In this document: piece after piece, positions 1 to 8,506 of the stretch | Layout of the letters: each line of letters starts with the position of its first letter | Numbering within the stretch: the stretch's first letter is position 1 | DNA from: Microbacterium dauci | GTDB taxonomy: Bacteria; Actinomycetota; Actinomycetes; Actinomycetales; Microbacteriaceae | Length of the DNA stretch: 64,000 nt | Assembly: GCF_030065535.1 (NCBI RefSeq) | Contig: NZ_JASJND010000006.1 | Span: forward strand, 372,001-436,000 | Direction of reading: 5' to 3' | Notes under the pieces: generated by a model | Databases searched by the model: none | What the model was told of the DNA's origin: nothing | The model's input: only the letters and a program-made list of their open reading frames with translations | Program-made: the position numbers and the translations under genes

Positions 1-1725
1 CTCCCGCCGGTGACTGGGATGCTGCACATCGGCGAGGGCGCCGCCATCGAGCCCGAGGTCGACCTCGCCGGCTACTGGATCGACGGTGACACGGTCCGCG
101 TCGGCCCGATCCGCATCGGCGCCGGCGCGACGGTCGGCGCGCGCAGCACCCTCGCCCCGGGCACGAAGATCGGCCGCGGCGCCGAGGTCTCGCCCGGCTC
201 GGCCGTATTCGGCCGCGTGCGCGCCCGACAACGGTGGGCCGGCTCGCCCGCCGTCCGCGTCGGCGGCACCTCGTCGCCGTTCGCACCCCACCGCCCGCCC
301 GCGGGTCGACGCTGGCTGTGGGCCTACGGCGGGTCGTCGGCGCTGCTCGGCCTCCTCCCGTTCGCCGCGTTCGCAGCCGGCGCCGCGGTGGCCGCGAACG
401 GCATCCGCGGGGCCGAGTCGCTCGGCGAGGCGCTCATGGGCGTCGTCGCGTGGCTCGTGCCGGGCGTGCTCGTGGCAGGCGTGGTGTTCGCGGCGGCGGT
501 GCTGGTGTTCGTCCGGCTACTGTCGATCGGGCTCGTCGAAGGCGTGCATCCGGTGCGCGGCCGCGTCGCGTGGCAGGCCTGGACGACCGAGCGCCTGCTC
601 GACTCGGCACGGACGGTGCTCTTCCCGATCTACTCGAGCCTGTTCACGCCCATCTGGCTGCGGCTGCTGGGTGCGAAGGTGGGCCGCGAGGTCGAGGCAT
701 CCACCGTCCTCCTCATCCCCTCGATGACGACGATCGACGACGGTGCGTTCCTCGCCGACGACACGATGGTCGCCACCTACGAGCTCAGCGGCGGGTGGAT
801 GCGCCTCGGCCCCGCCCGCATCGGCAAGCGCGCGTTCCTCGGCAACTCGGGCCTCGCCGCGGCGGGCCACCGTGTGCCGAAGGACGGGCTCATCGCCGTG
901 CTGTCGGTCGCGCCCGAGAAGGCGAAGCCGGGGTCGTCGTGGCTCGGCTCACCCGCCGTGCGGTTGCGCCGCGTCGTCAACGACGCCGACCTCGAACGCA
1001 CGTATCGCCCTGCACCGCGACTGCGCGTCGCCCGCGCCCTGTGGGAGCTCACCCGCATCGTGCCCGTCATCGTCACCTGCGCGATCGGGCTGGGCGTATT
1101 GTTCACGCTCGCATGGCTCGTGGATGCCGCGAACCTGTGGGTGGCGACGCTGCTCTCGGGCGCCGTGCTGCTCGTCGCCGGCGCCGTCGCCGCGGGCATC
1201 ACGACGGTCGCGAAGTGGACGCTCGTCGGTCCGATCCGGCCGGGAGAGCACCCGCTGTGGTCGAGTTTCGTCTGGCGGACCGAGACCGCCGACACGTTCA
1301 CCGAGATGGTCGCGGCGCCCTGGTTCGCGAACCACGCCGCGGGGACGCCGGCGCTCGCCGTCTGGCTCCGCACCCTCGGCGCGAAGATCGGGCGGGGCGT
1401 CTGGACCGACAGCTACTGGTTCCCCGAACCCGACCTCGTCACCCTCGGTGACGGCGCGACGGTCAACCGCGGATGTGTGGTTCAGACGCATCTGTTCCAT
1501 GATCGAGTGATGAGTACCGACACCGTGACCCTCGAATCCGGTGCGACCCTCGGGCCGCACTCGGTCGTGCTCCCCGCCGCGACGATCGCCGGGGACGCGA
1601 CCGTGGGGCCCGCGTCGCTCGTGATGCGCGGTGAGACGGTGCCCGCAGGCAGCCGCTGGAGCGGCAACCCGATCGGCCCGTGGCGCGCGGTGAAGGTGCG
1701 GGCGTACGCGGACGTCGACGGATGA
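1..1725 (+). CDS. C-terminal part of Pls/PosA-type non-ribosomal peptide synthetase (5' end outside window)
   Basis: The frame is open to the left window edge, so the gene is truncated at its 5' end. What remains is the terminal domain typical of Pls/PosA synthetases (epsilon-poly-lysine synthetase type): left-handed beta-helix hexapeptide stretches (isoleucine/glycine-rich IGxGAxVG repeats near the start, around codons 230-290 and again from about 465 to 560) alternate with two hydrophobic blocks (about codons 105-175 and 350-400). In this family the membrane-bound terminal region takes part in chain elongation or release of an isopeptide-linked product. The adenylation and carrier domains would lie upstream. 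The stop overlaps the start of the M1 peptidase gene (ATGA), so the two are translationally coupled, and a phosphopantetheinyl transferase lies close by. The product cannot be named without the adenylation domain. The family call is firm; the substrate is unknown. Confidence 0.85.
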   Translation, partial: LPPVTGMLHIGEGAAIEPEVDLAGYWIDGDTVRVGPIRIGAGATVGARSTLAPGTKIGRGAEVSPGSAVFGRVRARQRWAGSPAVRVGGTSSPFAPHRPPAGRRWLWAYGGSSALLGLLPFAAFAAGAAVAANGIRGAESLGEALMGVVAWLVPGVLVAGVVFAAAVLVFVRLLSIGLVEGVHPVRGRVAWQAWTTERLLDSARTVLFPIYSSLFTPIWLRLLGAKVGREVEASTVLLIPSMTTIDDGAFLADDTMVATYELSGGWMRLGPARIGKRAFLGNSGLAAAGHRVPKDGLIAVLSVAPEKAKPGSSWLGSPAVRLRRVVNDADLERTYRPAPRLRVARALWELTRIVPVIVTCAIGLGVLFTLAWLVDAANLWVATLLSGAVLLVAGAVAAGITTVAKWTLVGPIRPGEHPLWSSFVWRTETADTFTEMVAAPWFANHAAGTPALAVWLRTLGAKIGRGVWTDSYWFPEPDLVTLGDGATVNRGCVVQTHLFHDRVMSTDTVTLESGATLGPHSVVLPAATIAGDATVGPASLVMRGETVPAGSRWSGNPIGPWRAVKVRAYADVDG

Positions 1726-3080
1726 CCGTCGACGCGTACACCCCGCAGAGCGGCGACGCCTCGTATCGGGCCGTCCACTACGACCTCGACCTCGACTACA
1801 AGCTTGCGACGAATCGCTTGGAGGCGACCGCGATCGTCGACGTGCGCGCGAGCACCGAGACGTCGTCGATGTCGTTCGACCTCGTCGGGCTCCGCGTCAC
1901 GAAGGTGCGGGTGGCGCACGACGCACAGGCGAAGTTCCGACAGACCGATCGCAAGGTGAAGGTCACGTTCTCGGCGCCGGTCGCCGCGGACGAGGCGGTC
2001 CGTCTCGAGTTCGTCTACGCCGGCGCGCCGAAGCCGCGCCGCACGCGGTGGGGGCTCCTCGGCTGGGAGGAGCTCGAGGACGGGCTGATCGTCGCGTCGC
2101 AGCCCACCGGTGCGCCGACCTGGTTCCCGTGCAACGACCTGCCTGCCGACAAGGCGACCTACGACATTCGCGTGGCGACAGACCCCGGCTACACCGTCGC
2201 GACCGCCGTGTCGGGCGAGCAGCGGCGCGCCGGGCGCAAGACGGCGTGGACATTCCGGATCGAGGCGCCGACCCCGACGTACCTCGTGACCCTGCAGATC
2301 GGTCCCTACGCCGAGGAGCGGCGGACCCTCGGTGACGTGCCGGCGCGTGTCCTGTTCCCCGCGGCCATCCGTGACCGGGTGCGGGCCGACTTCGCCGGGC
2401 TCGAGCAGATGATGCGCACCTTCACCAACGCGTTCGGGCCGTACCCGTTCCCCGAGTACACGATCGTCGTCACCCCAGATGAACTCGAGATCCCGCTCGA
2501 AGCGCAGGGCATGGCGATCTTCGGCGCCAATCACATCGACGGCGTCGGCGGGCTCGAACGGCTCGTCGCCCACGAGCTCGCGCACCAGTGGTTCGGCAAC
2601 AGCGTCGGCGTCGCCAGCTGGCAGCACATCTGGCTCAACGAGGGATTCGCCTGCTACGCGGAGTGGCTGTGGGCCGAGGCATCCGGTGGTCCGACTGCGC
2701 ACCAGAAGGCGCTCGCACACCACGCGCACCTGCGCACGCAACCGCAGGACCTCGTGGTCGGTGATCCCGGTGCCGACCTCATGTTCGATGACCGCGTCTA
2801 CAAGCGCGGCGCTCTCACGCTTCACGCCCTGCGGCTGACGGTCGGCGACGAGACGTTTTTCGCCGTGCTCCGCGATTGGGTGCGCTCCTTCGCGTATCGG
2901 TCCGCGACGACGGAGGACTTCACTGCGCTCGCTCAGCAGCACGCCGACGTGCGGTTGCAGGGCCTGTTCGCGGCGTGGCTCGGCGCGGCGGCACTGCCCG
3001 ACCTGCCGGCATCCGATCTTTCGGGCGAACCCGCGACGATCACGGCGTCGATCGGCCGCCGCGATCGATGGCAAGGCTGA
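1722..3080 (+). CDS. M1 family zinc metallopeptidase (aminopeptidase N-like)
   Basis: Encodes 452 residues. The N-terminal beta domain is followed by the thermolysin-like catalytic domain with HELAH at about residue 284, followed after 18 residues by the zinc-ligand glutamate in WLNEGFA: the complete HExxH-X18-E signature of family M1. The GAMEN exopeptidase loop corresponds to EAQGMA just upstream. The protein is shorter than full aminopeptidase N and lacks the C-terminal helical domain, a form common in actinobacteria. The start ATG overlaps the stop of the upstream synthetase by four bases. This coupling suggests it processes or degrades the synthetase product; M1-type enzymes are known to degrade epsilon-poly-lysine in producers, so that role is an inference here. 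The 3' end overlaps the convergent phosphopantetheinyl transferase gene by about 40 bp. Confidence 0.88.
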   Translation: MTVDAYTPQSGDASYRAVHYDLDLDYKLATNRLEATAIVDVRASTETSSMSFDLVGLRVTKVRVAHDAQAKFRQTDRKVKVTFSAPVAADEAVRLEFVYAGAPKPRRTRWGLLGWEELEDGLIVASQPTGAPTWFPCNDLPADKATYDIRVATDPGYTVATAVSGEQRRAGRKTAWTFRIEAPTPTYLVTLQIGPYAEERRTLGDVPARVLFPAAIRDRVRADFAGLEQMMRTFTNAFGPYPFPEYTIVVTPDELEIPLEAQGMAIFGANHIDGVGGLERLVAHELAHQWFGNSVGVASWQHIWLNEGFACYAEWLWAEASGGPTAHQKALAHHAHLRTQPQDLVVGDPGADLMFDDRVYKRGALTLHALRLTVGDETFFAVLRDWVRSFAYRSATTEDFTALAQQHADVRLQGLFAAWLGAAALPDLPASDLSGEPATITASIGRRDRWQG

Positions 3081-3579
3081 CGACGACGTTCTCGATCGCC
3101 TCCACGTCGAAGAGTTCGACGATCGGGCCGTCCGGCACGGTCGCGGTCATGCCGTCCAGTCGCACCTCGCGCGGTTCGACCCGGAGCCCTCGGCCGTCGG
3201 CCTTCAGCGTGGCTTCGATGCGCGTCCATTCGCGGAGGGTGGGCGGATGCCGCGGTGCGAACAGCCCCGCGAGGTCCGGCATCTGGCGGTCGGGTCCCGC
3301 CTCGGCATCTACGCCGATCGCGCGCACGGTCGATGCGGGTGCCGCCGCAACGACGGCGAGGTCGGCTGCGTAGGCGACCGAGACGACGTGCGCACCATCG
3401 GCGGTGCGGGGGCGGCCGTGGTCGGACGAGCCGCAGTGATCGCAGCGGGTGACGACGGTGGCATCCGCTGCGCCGAGGGCTTCCAGCACCTCGTTGAGGA
3501 GCGCGCGGGAGGTTGCCCGGCGGTCGCCGTCGACCTCGCACCACGCGAGCGCGGCGGGGCCGAGGCGGAGGATCGTCAC
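3040..3579 (-). CDS. 4'-phosphopantetheinyl transferase family protein
   Basis: A 179-residue protein of the Sfp/AcpT superfamily, which transfers the phosphopantetheine arm of CoA to a carrier-protein serine. The two superfamily signatures are visible: IGVDAE (magnesium-binding aspartate) and the WTRIEATLKADGRG segment, equivalent to the W/FxxKEAxxK motif but with I-E in place of K-E. The substituted lysine is a mild oddity. Start choice: GTG at 3579 has a TACCGT -10 element exactly six bases upstream, the leaderless pattern used repeatedly in this window. It is convergent with and overlaps the M1 peptidase gene. Its position beside a non-ribosomal peptide synthetase suggests it primes that enzyme's carrier domain; a general housekeeping role is also possible. 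Confidence 0.75.
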   Translation of the reverse strand: MTILRLGPAALAWCEVDGDRRATSRALLNEVLEALGAADATVVTRCDHCGSSDHGRPRTADGAHVVSVAYAADLAVVAAAPASTVRAIGVDAEAGPDRQMPDLAGLFAPRHPPTLREWTRIEATLKADGRGLRVEPREVRLDGMTATVPDGPIVELFDVEAIENVVVSLAIDRGGRSTP

Positions 3580-3602
3580 CGCCTCACGGTAGCGCCCGGC
3601 GG

Positions 3603-3608
3603 TAGGAT
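3603..3608 (+). promoter_or_regulatory. putative -10 element of the SulP gene
   Basis: TAGGAT lies about 65 bases before the SulP start, facing away from the leaderless promoter of the phosphopantetheinyl transferase gene, so the two genes would share a divergent promoter region of about 100 bases. No convincing -35 was seen. Confidence 0.3.
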
Positions 3609-3675
3609 CGAGCGTTCTTTCCGCGCAGTGCTGCGCCGTCCGCGAGCCGCCGCTCGCACCACCGACAGGAGCAGC

Positions 3676-5184
3676 ATGACCGCTGTGACCCACGCCCGCG
3701 ATGACGCGTCGCGCTACCGCATCGAACCGACGGTGCTGCAGGCGCTGCGGAGTCCCAGGCTGCTGACGCGCGAGGTGCTCGCCGGGCTCGTCGTCGCGAT
3801 CGCGCTCATCCCCGAGGCGATCGCGTTCTCGATCATCGCGGGCGTCGATCCGCGGCTCGGGTTGTTCGCGTCGTTCATCATGGCCGTCGCGATCGCGTTC
3901 CTCGGTGGCCGGCCCGCGATGATCACGGCCGCGACCGGCGCCGTCGCGCTCGTGATCGCTCCGGTCGCCCGCGAGTACGGGATCGACTACTTCATCGCGA
4001 CGGTGATCCTCGCGGGCATCCTGCAGGTGCTGTTCGCGGTGCTCGGGGTCGCGAAGCTCATGCGGTTCATCCCGCGGAGCGTCATGGTCGGCTTCGTGAA
4101 CGCGCTCGCGATCCTCGTGTTCATGGCGCAGATGCCGCACCTCATCGGCGTGCCATGGGCGGTGTACCCGCTGACCGCGGCGGGGCTGCTCATCCTCTTC
4201 CTGCTGCCGCGCGTCACGAAGGCGGTGCCGGCGCCGCTCGTGACCATCGTCGTGGTGACGGCGGCGGCGCTCGTGATCGGCGTGAACGTGCCGACCGTCG
4301 GTGACCAGGGCGCGCTGCCCGAGAGCCTGCCGTCGCTGTTCATCCCGCAGGTGCCGCTGACCGGCGAGACGCTCGCGATCATTTTCCCGTACGCGATGGC
4401 GATGGCCGTGGTCGGTCTGCTGGAATCGCTGATGACCGCGAAGCTCGTCGACGACATCACCGACACGCACTCGAACAAGACACGCGAGGCGTGGGGACAG
4501 GGTGCCGCGAACATGCTGTCGGGCTTCTTCGGCGGCATGGGTGGCTGCGCGATGATCGGCCAGACGATGATCAACGTGAAGGCGTCGGGCGCACGGACCC
4601 GTATCTCGACGTTCCTCTCGGGCGTCTTCCTGCTGGTCCTCGTGCTCGTGCTCGGCGACGTCGTCGCAGTGATCCCGATGGCGGCGCTCGTCGCCGTCAT
4701 GATCGTCGTGTGCATCGCGACGTTCGACTGGCACAGTGTGCGGCTTTCGACGCTGCGACGGATGCCGCGCAGCGAGACCCTCGTCATGGTGCTGACCGTC
4801 GTCGCGACGGTGTGGTCGCACAACCTCGCGGTGGGTGTCGGGGTCGGCGTGGTCGCCGCCATGGTGCTATTCGCGCGGCGCGTGGCGCACTTCACGAGTG
4901 TGACGCGACGGGTCGAGGGTGAGACCGTGCACTACGCGGTGGACGGCGAGCTGTTCTTCGCGTCGAGTAACGACCTGACGACGCAATTCTCGTACAGCAA
5001 GGACCCCGCCGATGTCGTCATCGACCTGTCGCGCTCGCACGTCTGGGACGCGTCGAGCGTCGCGGCGCTCGATGCGATCTCGGCGAAGTACGCGGCGCAG
5101 GGCGCCCGCGTGACCTTCACCGGGATGAACGACGCGACGGCGGGCTTCCACGGCCGGCTGACCGGTGGCCTCGGCGGGGAGTAG
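3676..5184 (+). CDS. SulP family inorganic anion transporter with STAS domain
   Basis: A 502-residue SulP/SLC26 permease. About ten to twelve hydrophobic segments begin after the TREVLAGLVVAIALIPEA signature, typical of the first transmembrane repeat. The cytoplasmic STAS domain occupies the last 100 or so residues (VIDLSRSHVWDASSVAALD). Members move sulfate, bicarbonate or related anions; the substrate cannot be read from sequence. ATG at 3676 is preceded by an ACAGGAGC ribosome binding site. It is monocistronic between divergent and convergent neighbours, ending one base before the small membrane gene on the other strand. Confidence 0.9.
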   Translation: MTAVTHARDDASRYRIEPTVLQALRSPRLLTREVLAGLVVAIALIPEAIAFSIIAGVDPRLGLFASFIMAVAIAFLGGRPAMITAATGAVALVIAPVAREYGIDYFIATVILAGILQVLFAVLGVAKLMRFIPRSVMVGFVNALAILVFMAQMPHLIGVPWAVYPLTAAGLLILFLLPRVTKAVPAPLVTIVVVTAAALVIGVNVPTVGDQGALPESLPSLFIPQVPLTGETLAIIFPYAMAMAVVGLLESLMTAKLVDDITDTHSNKTREAWGQGAANMLSGFFGGMGGCAMIGQTMINVKASGARTRISTFLSGVFLLVLVLVLGDVVAVIPMAALVAVMIVVCIATFDWHSVRLSTLRRMPRSETLVMVLTVVATVWSHNLAVGVGVGVVAAMVLFARRVAHFTSVTRRVEGETVHYAVDGELFFASSNDLTTQFSYSKDPADVVIDLSRSHVWDASSVAALDAISAKYAAQGARVTFTGMNDATAGFHGRLTGGLGGE

Positions 5185-5185
5185 G

Positions 5186-5461
5186 TCAGGCGGTACGGAG
5201 CGGCTTCTGGCGGTGCGCGCGCACTGCGCGAGTGATGCCCGTCCAGGCGCACACGAGCGAGGTCGCGACGAGCGCGGCAGCGACCACGGTTGACGCGACG
5301 AGGACGACGCCACCCGCGGGAGCCTCGGCGTAGACGAACGTGTCGTGCGCGGCATCCCAGACGAGGCGTTCCACGCCGTACGCCGTGCCGATCGTGAACA
5401 TCACCATTGCGAGGGTGGCGGCACCGACCGCGCCCGCCCCCCAGACGGTCGCTCGTGTCAT
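5186..5461 (-). CDS. small membrane protein of unknown function
   Basis: A 91-residue protein with two or three hydrophobic stretches (AVGAATLAMVMFTIGTAYGV; VLVASTVVAAALVATSLVCA) and a basic C-terminus. I do not recognise the family. ATG at 5461 is chosen because TATGCT sits exactly six bases before it on the minus strand, the leaderless arrangement seen at many genes here. It is convergent with the SulP gene and lies just downstream of a TetR gene on the same strand. Confidence 0.6.
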   Translation of the reverse strand: MTRATVWGAGAVGAATLAMVMFTIGTAYGVERLVWDAAHDTFVYAEAPAGGVVLVASTVVAAALVATSLVCAWTGITRAVRAHRQKPLRTA

Positions 5462-5505
5462 GCCGCGAGCATAGGGGTGCAGGGTGAACGGCGGATGCGC
5501 TGCGA

Positions 5506-6168
5506 TCAACGATCAGGTGTCGCGTCGCGGCGGGGGATCTCGAGCAGGTGGAGGAAGTCCTCGAACAGGCCCTCCATGTCGACCGCGTCGGGGTCGAGGA
5601 GCCACTGCAGCTGCAGGCCGTCCATCATGGCGGTGACGAGTTGGCCGACCCGCTCGGGGTCGAGGTCGGTGCGCAACTGCCCTTCCTGCTGGAGGCGTGT
5701 GAACGACTCGTCATCCTGGTGCCGGATCTGGCGGTAGCGCTCGCGGAACGATTCGTGGGCCGGATGCTGCGGGTCGGTCGCTTCGGCCGAGAGCACGACG
5801 TGCAGCGCGACGAGCCCGGGGGAGTGGCTGTTGCGGGCGACTTGGTCGCGCATCGTGTCGACGAAGGTCGCACCGGCTGCTTCGTCGGCTTCGCGCCGGA
5901 CACGGTCCATCTCGTCGCGGGCCTCGATGGTCGCAGCCAGCAGGCCGACTTTCGATCCGAAGTGGTGGAGGAGACCGGCATCGGAGATCCCGACTCGACG
6001 CGCGATCTCGCGGAGTGACGTGCCGCGGTAGCCCTGTTCGCCGAAGACCTCGACGGCCGTCTCGACGATGCGCGTGCGCCGCTTGTCGCCGCGCACTTTC
6101 CGCAGGTCGGCGCGACCGGTACGGGTGAGGTCGGGGTCCGTCGGAGCGGACTGGGCATCGGTGCTCAT
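5506..6168 (-). CDS. TetR/AcrR family transcriptional regulator, paired with sugar ABC importer
   Basis: A 220-residue TetR regulator. The N-terminal helix-turn-helix spans about residues 25-70, ending in the segment SDAGLLHHFGSKVGL. The C-terminal ligand domain shares the distinctive MDGLQxQWLLxPDAVD stretch with the TetR protein encoded at 19196-19855, so the two are paralogues. It is divergent from the sugar ABC importer at 6287-9397, and the gap contains a 24-bp imperfect palindrome that is the likely operator. It is inferred to repress the importer until a sugar or its derivative binds. Confidence 0.88.
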   Translation of the reverse strand: MSTDAQSAPTDPDLTRTGRADLRKVRGDKRRTRIVETAVEVFGEQGYRGTSLREIARRVGISDAGLLHHFGSKVGLLAATIEARDEMDRVRREADEAAGATFVDTMRDQVARNSHSPGLVALHVVLSAEATDPQHPAHESFRERYRQIRHQDDESFTRLQQEGQLRTDLDPERVGQLVTAMMDGLQLQWLLDPDAVDMEGLFEDFLHLLEIPRRDATPDR

Positions 6169-6214
6169 GCGCTGCTCTCTTGCGAGGGGTCGTGCGGACA
6201 GTTTATGCTCAACA

Positions 6215-6238
6215 AACTAAGCGAGCAGTTGCTAAGTT
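6215..6238. promoter_or_regulatory. likely TetR operator (AACTAAGC-N8-GCTAAGTT)
   Basis: Two 8-base arms separated by 8 bases form an inverted repeat with one mismatch per arm, placed between the divergent TetR and sugar-binding-protein genes. A related palindrome (GAACTTAC-N10-GTAAGTTC) lies between the second TetR gene and its operon. A further inverted repeat, GAGCAGTTG at 6223-6231 and CAACTGCTC at 6251-6259, overlaps it. Confidence 0.6.
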
Positions 6239-6286
6239 ACTTTTCCCGCTCAACTGCTCCGCGTCAAGACTCAATGAGGAGGAATC

Positions 6287-7573
6287 GTGAAGATGCATGG
6301 TCGTGCACTCGCGTTCGGTGCAATCGGACTGGTGGGCTTGCTCGCCCTGGCTGGCTGCGGCCGCGCCGAGACCGGGCCCGACACGGAAGGCCCCGAGGCG
6401 GCCACCGTCGACGACTCGCCCGCGACGGGCGAGATCGAGGTCTGGGCGATGGGCGAAGAGGGCGAGAACCTCGCCGATTTCGCCGACGCGTTCGTCGAGG
6501 AGAACCCCGACGCCAGCGTGACGGTGACCTCGATCCCGTGGACCGACGTCATGACGAAGTACCAGACCGCCGTCGCCGCCGGCACCGTGCCCGACGCGAT
6601 CATGATCGGTTCTTCGTTGCTGCCGTCGATGGTCGCCGCAGGTGGACTCGCCGTCGTGCCGGATGACCTCGTCGACACCGACTCGTTCAACGAGACTGCA
6701 CTCGAGTCGACCGAGGTCGAGGGCGTCGGCTACGCCGTGCCCTGGTACGTCGAGACGCGCGTCATGTACTACCGCACCGACCTCGCCGAGGAGGCGGGCG
6801 TCGAGGCGCCGACCACGTGGGACGAGCTCACCGAGTTCGCCACCGCGATGACCGAGAACGGCGCCGACTACGGCCTGCAGCTGCCGATGGGCGACGCCGA
6901 GGACTCGACCCAGCTGATCCTCCCGTTCTACGCACAGGCCGGCGGCGACGTGCTGAACGACGCCGGTGACGCGTACGCGTGGGATGAGGCGGCGCTGACC
7001 GAGGCGCTCGAGTACTACGCCTCGTTCTTCCTCGACGGCCTCGCCCCGACGTCTGGCTATGGCGACGAGCAGACCGCCGCATTCGCGAACGGCTCAAACC
7101 CGGCGTTCGTGTCCGGCCCGTGGATGGTCGGCGTGCTCGGCGACCAGGAGTCGCCCGAGTGGGTTGACGAGAACGTCGGCACCGCGCCGGTTCCCGCCGG
7201 CGCCGACAACAACGACTCGTACCTCGGTGGTGGCCACCTCGGTGTGTTCGAGGGTGCCGAGAACGCCGACGGTGCGTGGAAGCTGATCCGCTGGCTGTCC
7301 GAGGCTGAGACCCAGCAGGCATGGTTCGAGACCGTGAACGCGCTGCCCGCAGTGACCTCGGCGCTGGATGCCGAGCCGTTCACCTCCGACCCCCGTCTGT
7401 CGGTCCTCAACGAGCAGCTCGAGAACACCGTGGCGCCCCCGTCGGTGCCGAGCTGGAACGAGATGTCGGCGTTCATCGAGACCGAGGCCGAGAAGGTCGC
7501 GAACGGCAGCGACGCCGCCGAGTCGGCATCCGCGATCATCGCGAAGGCTGAGTCGCTCGGCACGGGCTGGTAA
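6287..7573 (+). CDS. extracellular sugar-binding lipoprotein of an ABC importer
   Basis: A 428-residue family 1 solute-binding protein. A lipoprotein signal peptide ends in the lipobox LALAGC (Cys about 24), so the mature protein is membrane-anchored outside the cell. The body has the features of carbohydrate-binding proteins (IEVWAMGEEGENLADFADAF near the start, then PWYVETRVMYYRTD and FVSGPWMVGVL). GAGGAGG at 6276-6282 serves GTG 6287 or ATG 6293; either gives the same mature protein. It is first in an operon with two permeases five and one bases downstream. The sugar is unknown. Confidence 0.9.
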   Translation: MKMHGRALAFGAIGLVGLLALAGCGRAETGPDTEGPEAATVDDSPATGEIEVWAMGEEGENLADFADAFVEENPDASVTVTSIPWTDVMTKYQTAVAAGTVPDAIMIGSSLLPSMVAAGGLAVVPDDLVDTDSFNETALESTEVEGVGYAVPWYVETRVMYYRTDLAEEAGVEAPTTWDELTEFATAMTENGADYGLQLPMGDAEDSTQLILPFYAQAGGDVLNDAGDAYAWDEAALTEALEYYASFFLDGLAPTSGYGDEQTAAFANGSNPAFVSGPWMVGVLGDQESPEWVDENVGTAPVPAGADNNDSYLGGGHLGVFEGAENADGAWKLIRWLSEAETQQAWFETVNALPAVTSALDAEPFTSDPRLSVLNEQLENTVAPPSVPSWNEMSAFIETEAEKVANGSDAAESASAIIAKAESLGTGW

Positions 7574-7578
7574 GCACC

Positions 7579-8505
7579 ATGGCGCTCGCTACGACGAGCG
7601 CGGCTGGGCGGCGAGGAGGATTCGCCGCCCAGCGGCGCCGTACGGCGGTGGTGGCGTGGCTGTTCGCGCTGCCGTTCCTCGCGATCTTCGCGGTCTTCAT
7701 GCTCGGGCCGCTCGTCGGCTCGTTCGCGATGTCGTTCTCCGACCTGACGGTTCGCGACCTGCGCTCGCCGTTCAACGTGAATGTCGTCGGGTTCGAGAAC
7801 TTCGTCACGCTGTTCCAGGACGAGCTGTTCGTGAAGTCGATCGTGAACACGTTCTACTTCGTGGGCGTCGGCATCCCGCTGACGATGGCGCTCGGTCTGC
7901 TGCTGGCGGTCGCGCTGAACTCGGGGATCGAGAAGTTCCGAAGCGTCTTCCGGGTCGGTTTCTACACGCCGGTGGTGACGTCGATCGTGGCCGTCGCCGT
8001 CGTGTGGAAGTTCATCCTGCAGGACTCCGGACTCGTGAACACCGTGCTCGCCTGGGTCGGCATCAACGGCCCGGACTGGTTGAACGACCCGTTCTGGGCG
8101 ATGCCTTCGATCATCGTGATGGGTGCCTGGCGCAACATGGGCACGCTGATGATCATCTTCCTCGCAGGTCTCCAGGCGATCCCGCGGGACGTCTACGAGG
8201 CCGCCGAGGTCGACGGCGCGAGCGCGTGGCGCCGGTTCACGAGCATGACGCTGCCGCTCATGCGCCCGACGCTGCTGCTCGGTGCGGTGCTGCTGTCGGT
8301 CGGCTTCCTGCAGGTGTTCGAAGAGCCGTTCGTGATGACGCAGGGCGGCCCGCTCAACTCGACGCTGACCATCAGCTACTACGTCTACAACCAGTTCGGC
8401 TACGGCGACTACTCGGTCGCCTCGGCCGCCGCCTACGTGCTGTTCGCGTTCATCGCGGCGCTGTCGGCGGTGCAGTTCCGGCTGCTGCGTTCGAAGGACA
8501 ACTGA
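7579..8505 (+). CDS. sugar ABC transporter permease, MalF type
   Basis: A 308-residue inner-membrane permease with six hydrophobic segments and the cytoplasmic EAA loop EAAEVDGASAWRRFTSMTLP that docks on the ATPase. It follows the binding-protein gene by five bases and precedes the second permease by one base. No ATPase gene is in this operon; actinobacteria often use a shared MsiK-type ATPase encoded elsewhere, and that is inferred here. Confidence 0.9.
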   Translation: MALATTSAAGRRGGFAAQRRRTAVVAWLFALPFLAIFAVFMLGPLVGSFAMSFSDLTVRDLRSPFNVNVVGFENFVTLFQDELFVKSIVNTFYFVGVGIPLTMALGLLLAVALNSGIEKFRSVFRVGFYTPVVTSIVAVAVVWKFILQDSGLVNTVLAWVGINGPDWLNDPFWAMPSIIVMGAWRNMGTLMIIFLAGLQAIPRDVYEAAEVDGASAWRRFTSMTLPLMRPTLLLGAVLLSVGFLQVFEEPFVMTQGGPLNSTLTISYYVYNQFGYGDYSVASAAAYVLFAFIAALSAVQFRLLRSKDN

Positions 8506-8506
8506 C

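Noticed and set aside
3040..4821. A long minus-strand frame extending the PPTase upstream through the SulP gene
   Set aside because: The extra part is His/Arg/Asp-rich shadow of the SulP coding strand. A leaderless promoter marks the real start at 3579.
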